This document shows, piece by piece, positions 63,946-64,000 of a stretch of 64,000 bases of DNA. A program made the position numbers and the translations under genes. Under the pieces are notes generated by a model. It ran no database searches. It was not told where the DNA came from and worked only from the letters and a program-made list of their open reading frames with translations. The stretch's first letter is position 1. The number at the start of each line of letters is the position of its first letter. Origin of the DNA: CAYSGX01 sp964518215 (GTDB lineage Bacteria; Bacteroidota; Bacteroidia; Chitinophagales; CAIOSU01); contig CAZFFP010000002.1 in the NCBI GenBank assembly GCA_964518215.1, positions 27,942 through 91,941 on the forward strand, in the 5' to 3' direction.

Positions 63946-64000
63946 TGTTCTCAAAACTTTGCAAATAATTCGAAATCAATAAATTTTTTTCACATTCAAC

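Overview
The window comes from a Bacteroidota chromosome. At least six extracellular proteins end in a type IX secretion (T9SS) type-A sorting domain (the YPNP...GxY pattern). Several genes have the Bacteroidota -7 box TAnnTTTG instead of a sigma70 -10 box. The mix of hydrolases, desaturase, RlmL-type methyltransferase and S74 adhesin fits Chitinophagales or Sphingobacteriales, but the order is inference. No tRNA, rRNA, CRISPR array, integrase or insertion sequence was found.

Layout. 3-8300: a giant cyclic beta-1,2-glucan synthase-like gene whose 5' end lies outside the window, visibly richer in GC than its surroundings. 8314-12097: a small stress-type protein, a relic of argB, a two-gene membrane unit, and a membrane protein/EGF-like lipoprotein pair. 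12494-22224: housekeeping and metabolism (DEAD-box helicase, MscS, an SGNH hydrolase with an alpha/beta hydrolase, RlmL-like methyltransferase, photolyase, BioA, fatty acid desaturase). 22463-33786: an envelope region with a secreted T9SS protein, a divergent Omp85-like outer membrane protein, an AsmA-like (DUF748) protein followed by MlaE-MlaF-MlaD, then a stress-type operon (YtxH, holin-like protein, unknown, AI-2E family transporter). 34044-39434: an SDR and the elongasome genes mreC-mreD-mrdA-rodA without mreB. 39751-62326: hydrolase, hisS with a low-molecular-weight phosphatase, a sodium:solute symporter, and a dense block of large T9SS cargo proteins, a beta-helix lipoprotein and an S74 repeat adhesin. 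62527-63945: a helical-repeat protein.

The most interesting signal is non-coding. A two-part element, GTGTGAATGRTGTAA, exactly 14 bases, then TNTRTAAC, occurs six times (four near-perfect, two degenerate). Each copy lies 26-88 bases upstream of, and points at, a gene: the small protein at 8314, the desaturase, the secreted protein at 22463, the Omp85-like gene, the DUF748-mlaEFD operon and the YtxH operon. It looks like the promoter or operator of an undescribed envelope and membrane-lipid stress regulon.

A second theme is variability of surface proteins. One T9SS gene is split by a 10-bp tandem duplication whose removal restores the frame. That gene and another T9SS gene each carry a G8 tract. 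The S74 adhesin has ten 51-bp coding repeats and a relic of its 3' end nearby, and neighbouring cargo genes share near-identical 3' modules.
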